Assembly: GCF_018128945.1 (NCBI RefSeq)
Contig: NZ_CP068393.1
Coordinates: 868,001-932,000, forward strand
Origin: Aristaeella hokkaidonensis
Lineage (GTDB): Bacteria; Bacillota; Clostridia; Christensenellales; Aristaeellaceae
DNA length: 64,000 bases
Reading direction: 5' to 3'
Positions 10,716 through 19,769 of this stretch are shown in pieces. Both the position numbers and the translations under genes were made by a program. Below the pieces are notes generated by a model that did not search any database, was not told the DNA's origin, and saw only the letters and a list, made by a program, of their open reading frames with translations. Position 1 is the stretch's first letter, and each line of letters starts with the position of its first letter.

Positions 10716-10742
10716 AAACCGCACGGAAACGTGCGGTTTTTA
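10716..10742 (+). terminator. Rho-independent terminator of the TRAP unit
   Basis: AAACCGCACG (10716-10725) pairs with CGTGCGGTTT (10730-10739) around a GAAA tetraloop, ending in a T-run. Confidence 0.92.
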
Positions 10743-10743
10743 C

Positions 10744-10772
10744 TTGTTTTGAGGGATAAAAAACGATATAAT
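10744..10772 (+). promoter_or_regulatory. Sigma-A promoter before priA
   Basis: TTGTTT (10744-10749), 17-base spacer, perfect TATAAT (10767-10772). The predicted start of transcription, about 10779, lies at or beyond an in-frame ATG at 10778, so that ATG cannot be the normal priA start. Confidence 0.75.
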
Positions 10773-10810
10773 AAAAGATGGTATATTTTACCCGAAAAGG
10801 AGGGAAAAGG

Positions 10811-13048
10811 GTGTTTTGTCAGGTGATCATCGACATCGTTCACGAGAACGTGGCAAGCCCCTTTACTTACCGGATTCCGGAGGGAATGCAGCTGCAGCCG
10901 GGACAACGGGTGAGTGTGCCTTTCGGCCGGCTTCAGAAGGAAGGAATCGTCCTCAGCCTGACGGAGCAATGCGAGCTTGAAGCTAACAGGATCAGGAATG
11001 TTATCGAACCGCTGGAGGAGTATGCGGCAATCCCGCCGGAGCTGATGAACCTGGCGGAAGAAATGGCCCGGGAAGCCCACTGCCCGCTGGCGGAAACGCT
11101 GCGCCTGATGCTGCCCGCCCAGATGAGAGGCGGCAGGGTACACGTCAAAACCGAACGGACAGCCTGCCTGAATGTAACGAGGGAAGAAGCCCTGTCAGCG
11201 GCGGAAAGGGAAAAACGCAGCCCTAAACGGGCGGCTTTGCTGAGATTCCTTGCCGACGAAAACATTCATACAGTGAAGGAAATAACCTCCCTTGTAAAGG
11301 ATCCGAACGAAGCATTGAAAAAGCTGGCCGCGGACGGCATGATCAGACTGGAAAGCGAGGAAATGCTTCGTACCCCCGGAAATGTTTTTGAACAGCCGGA
11401 AGATCCGGGTTTCACGCTGACGCCCGGACAGGAGGAGGCACTGGAAGAAATCCTGCCCTGCCTGAACGGAAAAGGTGGAAGGTTCCTGCTTCACGGAGTG
11501 ACGGGAAGCGGGAAAACGGAAGTTTTCATGGCGGCAGTACGCAGTGCTTTGAATTACGGAAGAAGCGCGATTATTCTTGTGCCTGAAATTGCGCTTACAC
11601 CGCAGATGGTTTCCTGGTTCAGGAGCCGGTTTGGTCCGGTGGCCGCTGTGATTCATTCCCGACTCAGCCCCGGCGAGCGCTTTGACGAATGGCGTCGGAT
11701 CAGGCGGGGAGACGCACGGGTGGTTATCGGTGCAAGAAGCGCTGTTTTTTCACCGGCAAGGGATCTCGGACTGATCGTTGTCGACGAGGAACATGAAAGC
11801 ACCTATCTGAACGATCATCATCCGCAGTATGATGCCCGGGAAGTTGCACGCAAACGATGCGACAGGGAGAATGCGACACTTGTGCTGGCAAGCGCCACTC
11901 CCAGCATCCTCAGTTTCGCCAGGGCGAGACGGGGCGATTATATGCTGCTGGAAATGCCGCGGCGTGTAATGAACCGGCCACTGCCGGAAGTTGAGATCAT
12001 CGATATGCGGGAGGAACTTGAAAACGGAAACCGCACAGTGCTCAGCGGAGCCCTGCGAAAAGCGCTGAAAGATTGTTCCGCCCGGGGTGAACAGGCCATG
12101 CTGCTGATGAACCGACGGGGATACAACTCGTTTGTCAGCTGCCGGACATGCGGCTATGTGGTGAAATGCCCGAACTGCGATATCAGTATGACATACCATA
12201 TGGCCAGTACGGACGGCCTGCTGCGGTGCCACTATTGCGGACAGATGATGAAACCGCCGGCAATATGTCCCGAATGCGGCGGGAAGTATATCCGGTATTT
12301 CGGGGCGGGAACCCAGAAGGTGGAGGAAGAGGTCCATAAGCTGCTGCCGGGAGTGACAACCGTCAGGATGGACTACGACACGACAGGAGGCAAAGACGGG
12401 CACGGCAGGATCCTGGAGGAATTCCGCAGCGGAAGGGCACGCGTATTGATCGGTACCCAGATGATTGCCAAGGGACTGGATTTTCCCAAGGTAACGCTTG
12501 TCGGCGTGGTTGCGGCAGATATGACGCTGAACCTTCCGGACTACCGGAGCCGCGAAAGAACTTTCCAGCTGCTGACCCAGGTGGCGGGAAGAGCGGGGCG
12601 CGGCGAAAGACCGGGACGGGTTATTATACAGACCTACAAGCCGGAAGATCCTGTGATCGGATACGCCGCCGGGCAGGATTACAGATCTTTCTTTGAAGAT
12701 GAGTTCCGCAGGCGCAGGCACGGTTTATATCCGCCCTTTACGCTGCTTGTCAGATTCCTGACTGAAAGTGTTTCCGAAGATGCAGCGTTGGCTGCGGCAA
12801 ACCGGATTGAACAGGGGACACGGAAAATGCTGGAAGCGCATCCGGAATGGCAGAAAAAGCTGCTGCTGATTTCAAACGACGCACCGAGCGTCAAAGTGCT
12901 GCGCGGAAAAAACCGCAGGCACGTGCTGATGAAGCTTCTTGTCAGCCGGGAAGCTGACGAGATGATTGCGGCAATGAATGAACTGTCAAGGGAAGAATAT
13001 GAAAACGCTGAAGTCTGGTTCGAGGTAAATCCGACAACCATGATGTGA
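10811..13048 (+). CDS. priA: Primosomal protein N' (replication restart helicase PriA)
   Basis: PriA recognises stalled forks and reloads the replisome. The 745-residue product has the N-terminal DNA-binding domain (VIIDIVHENVASPFTYRIP, VSVPFGRLQ), Walker A GVTGSGKT (229-236) and a DEEH Walker B. A zinc module with eight cysteines follows (C444, C447, C453, C456, C473, C476, C486, C489), then helicase motifs VLIGTQMIAKGLDFP and QVAGRAGRG. I chose GTG 10811: AAAAGGAGGG at 10795-10804 is well placed, and the -10 box is too close to the ATG at 10778. It leads the long priA-to-rsmG run. Confidence 0.96.
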   Translation: MFCQVIIDIVHENVASPFTYRIPEGMQLQPGQRVSVPFGRLQKEGIVLSLTEQCELEANRIRNVIEPLEEYAAIPPELMNLAEEMAREAHCPLAETLRLMLPAQMRGGRVHVKTERTACLNVTREEALSAAEREKRSPKRAALLRFLADENIHTVKEITSLVKDPNEALKKLAADGMIRLESEEMLRTPGNVFEQPEDPGFTLTPGQEEALEEILPCLNGKGGRFLLHGVTGSGKTEVFMAAVRSALNYGRSAIILVPEIALTPQMVSWFRSRFGPVAAVIHSRLSPGERFDEWRRIRRGDARVVIGARSAVFSPARDLGLIVVDEEHESTYLNDHHPQYDAREVARKRCDRENATLVLASATPSILSFARARRGDYMLLEMPRRVMNRPLPEVEIIDMREELENGNRTVLSGALRKALKDCSARGEQAMLLMNRRGYNSFVSCRTCGYVVKCPNCDISMTYHMASTDGLLRCHYCGQMMKPPAICPECGGKYIRYFGAGTQKVEEEVHKLLPGVTTVRMDYDTTGGKDGHGRILEEFRSGRARVLIGTQMIAKGLDFPKVTLVGVVAADMTLNLPDYRSRERTFQLLTQVAGRAGRGERPGRVIIQTYKPEDPVIGYAAGQDYRSFFEDEFRRRRHGLYPPFTLLVRFLTESVSEDAALAAANRIEQGTRKMLEAHPEWQKKLLLISNDAPSVKVLRGKNRRHVLMKLLVSREADEMIAAMNELSREEYENAEVWFEVNPTTMM

Positions 13049-13115
13049 GGAAAGAATATCAGGTGTAAAATCGTTCAGTTTACAGAAAAAGCATGTAAGG
13101 AAAGGCAGAGAGAAA

Positions 13116-13616
13116 ATGGCGATTCGGAAAATTGTTACCCTGGGAGATGACGCACTGAGAAAGCATTGCAAGCCACAGGAGAAATTTGACAAACGGCTTG
13201 CAACGCTCCTGAAGGATATGGCTGACACGATGTACAAGGCTGAAGGCGTCGGCCTTGCTGCCCCGCAGGTGGGTATCCTGCGCAGAATTGCCGTGGTGGA
13301 TGTTACAGAAGACCACAGCGGGCTGCTGGAAATGGTCAATCCTGAGATTGTTGAGCGGGAAGGCGAGCAGACGGGCCGGGAAGGCTGTCTGAGCGTACCG
13401 GGAAGACAGGGCGTTGTGACTCGTCCGATGAAGATCAAGGTCCGTTTCCAGGACAAAAACGGGGACAGCTATGAGCTGGAAACCGAGGGGTTTGAGGCAA
13501 GGGCGATCTGCCATGAACTCGATCATCTGGACGGAACACTTTATATTGACGTCATGGATCGTGAACTGACAGAAGAGGAAATTCAGGGACATATTCCGGA
13601 GGATGGCGAACAGTGA
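13116..13616 (+). CDS. def: Peptide deformylase
   Basis: Metalloenzyme that removes the formyl group from the initiator methionine of nascent proteins. All three family motifs are present in the 166-residue product: GVGLAAPQVG (44-53), EGCLSVPG with metal ligand C91, and HELDHLDG with H133, E134 and H137. Start ATG follows AAGGCAGAGAG. Its stop overlaps the GTG start of fmt (GTGA), pairing the deformylase with the transformylase that adds the group. Confidence 0.97.
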   Translation: MAIRKIVTLGDDALRKHCKPQEKFDKRLATLLKDMADTMYKAEGVGLAAPQVGILRRIAVVDVTEDHSGLLEMVNPEIVEREGEQTGREGCLSVPGRQGVVTRPMKIKVRFQDKNGDSYELETEGFEARAICHELDHLDGTLYIDVMDRELTEEEIQGHIPEDGEQ

Positions 13617-14548
13617 GAATTGTTTTTATGGGCACGCCGGAGTTTGCTGTGGAGCCACTGAAGGCTCTGATCCGGGAAGGATATGAGATTGCCGGTGTGT
13701 TTACGCAGCCCGACCGCCCGAAGGGGCGCGGCAAAAAGACTGTTCCGGGGCCCGTAAAGATTGCTGCAGAGCAAGCAGGCATTCCGGTATTTCAGCCTGA
13801 ACGGATCCGAAAAACAGGCGTGGAAGATCTGAAGAACCTGAAGCCGGATCTCTGCGTGACAGCTGCATTTGGCCAGATTCTGAGCCAGGAGATTCTGGAT
13901 ATTCCGCCCCTGGGCAATATCAACGTACATGCATCCCTGCTTCCGAAACACCGGGGAGCCGCACCGATTGCCTATGCCATCATGAACGGTGACAGACTGG
14001 CAGGCGTGACAACCATGTTCATGGACGCCGGGATCGATACAGGTGATATGCTGCTTCAGGAGAACACAGAGATCGGAGAGAGCGAAACCTGTGGGGAGCT
14101 GACTGAACGGCTGAGCCGGATCGGAGCGGATCTTCTGATCCGCACAGTCCGCCAGCTGGAGGCAGGGACACTGGTAAGATATCCACAGAAGCATGATGAG
14201 ATGACCTACGATCCCATGCTGGAAAAGACGATGGGGATTGCCGATTTTGCAGAGGATCACAATCTGGTCCGCGGAAGAATAAACGGACTGAATCCCTGGC
14301 CCTGTGTCAGCGTACCGGTTCAGGGAGAAAGGCTGAAACTGCTCCGGGCTGTGAACTGTGAAGGAGCCGGTGAAGCCGGTACAGTGATCAAAGCGGATCC
14401 GAAAAACGGGCTGATCATTGCCTGCGGACAGGGTGCTGTAAGAATCCTGGAAGTGCAGGCACCCGGCGGAAAACGCATGAGAGCTGAAGACTACCTGCGG
14501 GGTCACGGCATTCCGGAGGGGACAAATCTGAAAGAGGATATGCAATGA
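13613..14548 (+). CDS. fmt: Methionyl-tRNA formyltransferase
   Basis: Formylates Met-tRNAfMet using 10-formyl-tetrahydrofolate. The 311-residue product opens MRIVFMGTPEFAV and carries the catalytic segment INVHASLLPKHRGAAPI (N104 and H106). A C-terminal OB-like domain for tRNA binding follows. It starts at GTG 13613 in a GTGA overlap with def, so translation is probably coupled, and its own stop overlaps the rsmB start. Confidence 0.97.
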   Translation: MRIVFMGTPEFAVEPLKALIREGYEIAGVFTQPDRPKGRGKKTVPGPVKIAAEQAGIPVFQPERIRKTGVEDLKNLKPDLCVTAAFGQILSQEILDIPPLGNINVHASLLPKHRGAAPIAYAIMNGDRLAGVTTMFMDAGIDTGDMLLQENTEIGESETCGELTERLSRIGADLLIRTVRQLEAGTLVRYPQKHDEMTYDPMLEKTMGIADFAEDHNLVRGRINGLNPWPCVSVPVQGERLKLLRAVNCEGAGEAGTVIKADPKNGLIIACGQGAVRILEVQAPGGKRMRAEDYLRGHGIPEGTNLKEDMQ

Positions 14549-15900
14549 AGGAACAGAGAACCATGGAAGGGCTGGCAGCCAGAAGGATCGCACTGAAGGT
14601 TATCCGGAAAGTGACGGAAGACGGCGCTTACGCCGCATTGGCTCTGGACGCGGAACTGAAAGGATGCGGGCTCGGAAACTCAGACCGCAGACTTGTATCC
14701 AGACTCGTATATGACACGCTGGATCATCTGATTTATCTGGACTGGGCCCTGGCACAGGTGATGGCGAAACCGGATACGGACATCAAGCTGATCAATATTC
14801 TGCGTCTTGGCGCATGTCAGATCCTGCTGGAAGACCGGATTCCGGAGAGCGCTGCAACCAATCTCTGTGTACAGCTGTGCACAGAGCTGGGTATGCCCGG
14901 ACTGAAAGGGGTCTGCAACGGTATCCTGAGGAATCTGATCCGGAAAAAAGAAGAACTTGTGATGCCTGATGCAGAAAAGGAACCGGATAAAGCCGCTTCG
15001 ATCCGTTACAGCGTTCCGGAGTGGATCTGGAAAAGGCTGAAAGCTGATTACGGAGAGGAAGCAGAATCAATTCTTTCATACCGCAATCTGGAAGATGGAT
15101 GGACGCTGCGTCCGAATCTTACCCGGCTGGATGATGCCGAATTTGAAAAACTGCTGGGCAAAAAAATCTGGAAGAAAGAGAAAACAGAACTGCCTCATGC
15201 CTGGAAAATTACCGGAGCGATGGATATATCGCGGGATGCGGATTATCTGGCAGGTAATTATTCCATTCAGAGCGGCGGAAGCATGCTTGCCTGCCTTGCC
15301 ATGGGAGTGAAGCGGGGACAGCAGATCCTTGACTGCTGTGCCGCACCGGGCGGAAAAACATGTTATCTTGCCGAACTGATGGGAGGTACCGGACGAATTC
15401 AGGCCTGGGATATACATGAACACAGGGTTGCGCTGATTGAAGCACAGGCCAGAAGACTGGGACTTGAAAATATCCGACCCATGGTGCGGGATGCCTGCCG
15501 GCTTCGGGAAGATCTGACAGGCACAATGGATGCAGTACTGCTTGACGCACCATGTTCCGGGCTGGGATTCATGGCCCAGAAACCGGACCTGAAACTGCGG
15601 GTGACGGAAGAAAGCGTGAAGGAGCTGACAGAACTGCAGGAACGGCTGCTGGATACAGTTTCCGCTTATGTGAAACCCGGCGGAACGCTGGTGTATTCCA
15701 CATGTTCCATCCTGAAGGACGAGAACGAGCATCGGGCGGAACGTTTCCTGGAAAGACATCCTGAGTTTGAAAAGGCAGCCCTTCCCATGAGCGTTCCGGA
15801 AAAATACCGGAGCAGGTACAGCATGGGACTTCAGCTGCTGGAGCACAGGGACGGACTGGAAGGTTTCTACCTGATCAGAATGAGGAGAAAAGATGACTGA
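14545..15900 (+). CDS. rsmB: 16S rRNA (cytosine-967 C5)-methyltransferase RsmB
   Basis: SAM-dependent methylation of 16S rRNA near the decoding centre. The 451-residue product has an N-terminal NusB-like helical domain (about residues 5-140) and a C-terminal Rossmann methyltransferase with the SAM motif DCCAAPGGKTCYLAE and the two cysteine motifs DAPCSGLG and YSTCSI. An ATG at 14563 is an alternative start, but ATG 14545 overlaps the fmt stop. The fmt-rsmB-rlmN order is standard in Bacillota. The stop overlaps the rlmN start by 8 bases. Confidence 0.95.
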   Translation: MKEQRTMEGLAARRIALKVIRKVTEDGAYAALALDAELKGCGLGNSDRRLVSRLVYDTLDHLIYLDWALAQVMAKPDTDIKLINILRLGACQILLEDRIPESAATNLCVQLCTELGMPGLKGVCNGILRNLIRKKEELVMPDAEKEPDKAASIRYSVPEWIWKRLKADYGEEAESILSYRNLEDGWTLRPNLTRLDDAEFEKLLGKKIWKKEKTELPHAWKITGAMDISRDADYLAGNYSIQSGGSMLACLAMGVKRGQQILDCCAAPGGKTCYLAELMGGTGRIQAWDIHEHRVALIEAQARRLGLENIRPMVRDACRLREDLTGTMDAVLLDAPCSGLGFMAQKPDLKLRVTEESVKELTELQERLLDTVSAYVKPGGTLVYSTCSILKDENEHRAERFLERHPEFEKAALPMSVPEKYRSRYSMGLQLLEHRDGLEGFYLIRMRRKDD

Positions 15901-16936
15901 ACTGACCGGTATGACCTGCGATGAAATAACCACGTGGGTCAAGGACCAGGGATATCCGGCATTCCGGGGAAAGCAGATTTTCCGGTGGATCCATCAGGGG
16001 GCGGATTTTGAGGAAATGACCAATCTGCCTGCTGCCATGCGCGGGAAACTGCAGCAGGAAGCGGTTGCACAGCCTGTCAGTATCCGCCTGCAGCGTAAAA
16101 GTCCGCTGGACGGTACCGTGAAGTTTCTTTATGCACTGAAGGACGGAAACTGTGTGGAAGGCGTACTGATGAGGTATAAATACGGCGTCAGCCTGTGTAT
16201 ATCCACACAGGTTGGCTGCCGTATGGGATGCAGGTTCTGTGCCTCCACGCTGGAAGGCAGGGTCAGGGATCTCACCGCAGGAGAAATGCTGGGGGAGGTT
16301 CTTTGTGCGAACCGTTATCTGTCTCCGGAAGATATACGGGTCAGCCATGTTGTGCTGATGGGAAGCGGAGAACCGCTTGACAATTATGACAATGTCATCC
16401 GGTTCCTGAGACTTCTGCGGGAAGAAGAAGGGATACGGCTCAGTATTCGGAATGTATCGCTGTCTACCTGCGGGATTGTGCCGAAGATGTACCAGCTTGC
16501 CGAGGAAAATCTTCCCGTGACGCTCTGCGTATCCCTGCATGCGTCCAATGATGAGATCCGGAAAATGACCATGCCTGTTGCATATACATGGTCCATTCCT
16601 GAAATCCTGGAAGCGTGCAGGAATTATATCCGGAAAACCGGACGGCGGGTGATCTTTGAATATGCTCTTTCTGACGGCGTCAATGCAGGGGAAGAACAGG
16701 CAAAGGAACTTGCATCCATCCTGCGGGGAATGCAGTGCCACGTGAACCTGATTCCGCTGAACATCGTGGAAGAACGGGATATGAAAGGAATTTCCGAGGA
16801 TAAGGTCAGGAGATTCCTGAAAATCCTTCAGGACAATAATATTTCCGCAACCCGCAGACGGGAAATGGGCGATGACATAGAAGGCGCATGCGGCCAGCTG
16901 CGCAGAAAGACAATAAACAGCTCAAAGGGAGAGTAA
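15893..16936 (+). CDS. rlmN: Dual-specificity 23S rRNA/tRNA adenine-C2 methyltransferase RlmN
   Basis: Radical SAM enzyme that methylates A2503 of 23S rRNA and A37 of some tRNAs. The 347-residue product has an N-terminal helix-rich RNA-binding part (YPAFRGKQIFRWIHQG), the radical SAM cluster motif C109-x3-C113-x2-C116 in CRMGCRFCAST, VVLMGSGEPLDNYDNV and SLHASNDEIR. The catalytic cysteine C-terminal segment ends GDDIEGACGQLR. It overlaps rsmB, and prpC follows after 6 bases. Confidence 0.96.
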   Translation: MTELTGMTCDEITTWVKDQGYPAFRGKQIFRWIHQGADFEEMTNLPAAMRGKLQQEAVAQPVSIRLQRKSPLDGTVKFLYALKDGNCVEGVLMRYKYGVSLCISTQVGCRMGCRFCASTLEGRVRDLTAGEMLGEVLCANRYLSPEDIRVSHVVLMGSGEPLDNYDNVIRFLRLLREEEGIRLSIRNVSLSTCGIVPKMYQLAEENLPVTLCVSLHASNDEIRKMTMPVAYTWSIPEILEACRNYIRKTGRRVIFEYALSDGVNAGEEQAKELASILRGMQCHVNLIPLNIVEERDMKGISEDKVRRFLKILQDNNISATRRREMGDDIEGACGQLRRKTINSSKGE

Positions 16937-16942
16937 GGACAG

Positions 16943-17884
16943 ATGCGCAAGTTCAACCTGAAAGGAACAGTTATTCAACGGATGCGGGGGATTGAAAGAG
17001 AAGAACCCAAAGCCATTGAAACCGAAAAAACGCAGATTGAAGAAACACCGGTGATGTCCGTTGACTTCTCCGAGGAACAGGGTGTGCTTTCCTGCGCCTG
17101 GCGCACAGACGTCGGCCGGCTGCGTAAAAACAATCAGGACGCAGTGATTCTTGGAAACGGACTGGCCGGGGTTGCGGACGGTATGGGAGGCCATAAAGGC
17201 GGTGAAATCGCATCTGCTGGACTGCGGGACGGTTTGTTGCGCGAAACGAAGGACAGTAAACCGGGAAGGGCAAAGCTGGAAGAGGCCGTACAGAAAGTGA
17301 ACCGGGAACTGTGGGAACAGCAGGAAGGTAATTCTTCCTTATCCGGAATGGGAACAACATTGACCGTTCTGTGGCCGACGAAGGAAGAAATGCTGATCGG
17401 ACAGGTTGGCGACAGCAGGGCGTATTTATTCCGGGACGGTGTGCTGACACAAATCACCAATGATCATTCCATGGTAGCCGATATGGTTCGGAAAGGCGTA
17501 CTTACTGAAGAACAGGCCGCCTGTCATCCGATGCGAAATTATATTACGCGGGCTGTGGGCACAGAGGCGAATATAGAACTCGACATGTACACACATGACC
17601 GCAGAAAAGGCGACCGTTGGCTTGTGTGTTCCGACGGGCTTCATGGTATGGTCAGCACGGAAGAACTGATCAGCCTGATGGCCGGGGAAAACCTGGAGGA
17701 AGCAGCAGAGGAACTTCTGCAGGCAGCCTTGAGGGGCGGCGGAAAGGATAATATCTCACTCGTGCTTATACAGGATGATACGGAATGTATTACCTGTGCG
17801 GAAAAACCGGCAGAGACAGATGAAGAGGAAAAAGCAGAACCATCAGCTGAAGGAGAAACCGCGGAGGAGGTGACTCCGCAGTGA
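16943..17884 (+). CDS. prpC: PP2C-type Ser/Thr protein phosphatase (PrpC/Stp)
   Basis: Metal-dependent phosphatase that reverses phosphorylation by the kinase encoded next. The 313-residue product has an N-terminal extension of about 45 residues before the catalytic core, then DVGRLRKNNQDAVI, GVADGMGGHKGGEIAS (metal ligands), IGQVGDSRAYLF, and LVCSDGLHGMV and GGKDNISLVLI. The last 35 or so residues are an acidic E/A-rich tail. Typical family members are about 240-260 residues, so both ends are extended. The stop overlaps the prkC GTG start (GTGA). Confidence 0.94.
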   Translation: MRKFNLKGTVIQRMRGIEREEPKAIETEKTQIEETPVMSVDFSEEQGVLSCAWRTDVGRLRKNNQDAVILGNGLAGVADGMGGHKGGEIASAGLRDGLLRETKDSKPGRAKLEEAVQKVNRELWEQQEGNSSLSGMGTTLTVLWPTKEEMLIGQVGDSRAYLFRDGVLTQITNDHSMVADMVRKGVLTEEQAACHPMRNYITRAVGTEANIELDMYTHDRRKGDRWLVCSDGLHGMVSTEELISLMAGENLEEAAEELLQAALRGGGKDNISLVLIQDDTECITCAEKPAETDEEEKAEPSAEGETAEEVTPQ

Positions 17885-19764
17885 AAGAAAAGATACTGGC
17901 AAACAGATACCGGCTTACAGAACAGATCGGCATGGGCGGTATGGCCATTGTATACCGTGCTGTGGACCTGAGAACCGGACACAACGTCGCAGTAAAGGTT
18001 CTGCGCCCGGAATATAACGAAGACAGTGAGTTCATCGGACGTTTCCAGCGTGAGGCGGAAGCGGCCAGCAAGATGACCCATCATAATATTGTAAATCTGC
18101 TGGATGTCGGTATGGATGGGGATAACCGATACCTGGTTATGGAATATGTTCAGGGAAAGACGCTGAAAAGCGTTATTCAGGAACGCGGCAAACTGAATCC
18201 TGCTCTTGCAGGCCAGATTGCAATCCGTATCCTGAGTGCTCTTGAGCATGCGCACCGAAACGGTATTGTGCACCGTGATATCAAACCGCAGAATATCCTG
18301 GTTCACGCAGACGGGCATATTAAAGTGGCAGACTTCGGTATTGCCCGTATCGCAAACAGCTCCACGCTGACCAAAGGCGATAACGTCATGGGGTCTGTTC
18401 ACTATTTTTCACCTGAACAGGCACGCGGAGAAGGGGCCAATGCGACCAGCGATATCTATTCAACAGGAATTGTCCTTTATGAAATGCTGACTGGGCGGGT
18501 TCCTTATGACGGAGATAATCCTGTAGCGGTTGCCATGCAGCATCTGCATGCCACGCCTATTCCGATACAGAACCTGGCTCCCGACGTTCCTCCGGCCCTG
18601 GTGCGGGTCTGTATGAAAGCAATGGAAAAGAATCCGGCGCTGAGGTATCAGACCGCCAGAGATATGGCTGCGGACATCCGTCTGGCACTGGAGAACAGAC
18701 CGGAAAGACAGGCGTTCCCTGTCAAGGAATTTGAGGTTCAGCAGCCGAAGCCCCAGATCAAGGACGAAAACATCAGAACCAATCCTGATACGGGAAGGAA
18801 CCGCATCGGAAATGAAAAAAGACGGAAAACAAGGACCGCGGTGACAACGGTGCTTCTCGGACTTTTGCTGGTTACAGGACTGTATTTCGGCATAACAGCA
18901 ATATTCCGGAGGGTTGTGACCACAACAACGGTACCTTTTGTGATCGGTATGGACGTGAGGGAGGCTGAAGAAATCCTCACAAGGGAAGGGCTTACTTTTA
19001 CTGAAATGTACTTCAGTAATAATGACGTAAAAGCCAATGTGGTTTTCAGGCAGAGTCCGGAGGAAAACGCCACAAAGCAAAAAGGCGACAATGTTATCCT
19101 GTCCGTATCCAGCGGCCCCTCCCAGGTGAATATGCCTGATCTGAGGGGAAGAAATGTGGAAGAAGCGATAACAATCCTTAAAGACATGAAGCTTGTTCCG
19201 ACTATACAAAAGGCCATTAACGGAGATTATGAAGTTAACACAGTGGTTTCCCAGGAGCCGACTGCCGGCGAGATAGTAAATAAAGAGACAGCGGTGAATC
19301 TGACAATCAGCGGCGGCAAGGTCACCGTGCCCAAACTGGCCTATATGACCCTTGCCGACGCTGAGGAACTGCTGAAGCAGACCGGGCTGCGGATAGGGTC
19401 CACGCTGAATATTGTGGATACGCGCAATGCCAAGGAACATGGAAAGGTATCTTCACAGTCTCCTGCGGAAAATACCGATGCTATGTTGGATGATATCGTT
19501 TCAGTCAACGTTTTCCGTTATCTTACTGATTCATCCAGCAAGGAAATTACCATACAGCTGATGGATGAAAACAGGGATATCAATGTCCGGGTAATGCTGC
19601 AGGCAGAAGGGTCAGACGTTGAATACGAAGTGTATCAGCATCTGTATCCTGCTGATCTGGAAAGGCAGCAGACGATTACGCTGAATCTGCCGGACGAAAG
19701 GACATATACCTGTACGGTTTACCAGGATGATGAACCCCAAGAACCTTTTGTAATCGAACGGTAA
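17881..19764 (+). CDS. prkC: Ser/Thr protein kinase with PASTA domains (PrkC/PknB family)
   Basis: Membrane sensor kinase whose extracellular PASTA domains bind muropeptides or lipid II in known relatives. The 627-residue product has the kinase domain with GMGGMAIVYRA, K39, HRD 131-133 and DFG 151-153. A basic juxtamembrane stretch precedes one membrane helix (about 321-343). Three PASTA repeats follow (about 347-415, 416-480, 481-548). About 75 C-terminal residues after PASTA 3 are beta-rich and not PASTA. GTG start overlaps the prpC stop, tying kinase and phosphatase levels together. Confidence 0.96.
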   Translation: MKEKILANRYRLTEQIGMGGMAIVYRAVDLRTGHNVAVKVLRPEYNEDSEFIGRFQREAEAASKMTHHNIVNLLDVGMDGDNRYLVMEYVQGKTLKSVIQERGKLNPALAGQIAIRILSALEHAHRNGIVHRDIKPQNILVHADGHIKVADFGIARIANSSTLTKGDNVMGSVHYFSPEQARGEGANATSDIYSTGIVLYEMLTGRVPYDGDNPVAVAMQHLHATPIPIQNLAPDVPPALVRVCMKAMEKNPALRYQTARDMAADIRLALENRPERQAFPVKEFEVQQPKPQIKDENIRTNPDTGRNRIGNEKRRKTRTAVTTVLLGLLLVTGLYFGITAIFRRVVTTTTVPFVIGMDVREAEEILTREGLTFTEMYFSNNDVKANVVFRQSPEENATKQKGDNVILSVSSGPSQVNMPDLRGRNVEEAITILKDMKLVPTIQKAINGDYEVNTVVSQEPTAGEIVNKETAVNLTISGGKVTVPKLAYMTLADAEELLKQTGLRIGSTLNIVDTRNAKEHGKVSSQSPAENTDAMLDDIVSVNVFRYLTDSSSKEITIQLMDENRDINVRVMLQAEGSDVEYEVYQHLYPADLERQQTITLNLPDERTYTCTVYQDDEPQEPFVIER

Positions 19765-19769
19765 AAAAG

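Noticed and set aside
10778..10810. Earlier priA start at ATG 10778
   Set aside because: It coincides with the predicted transcription start of the TATAAT promoter; GTG 10811 has a strong AAAAGGAGGG site.
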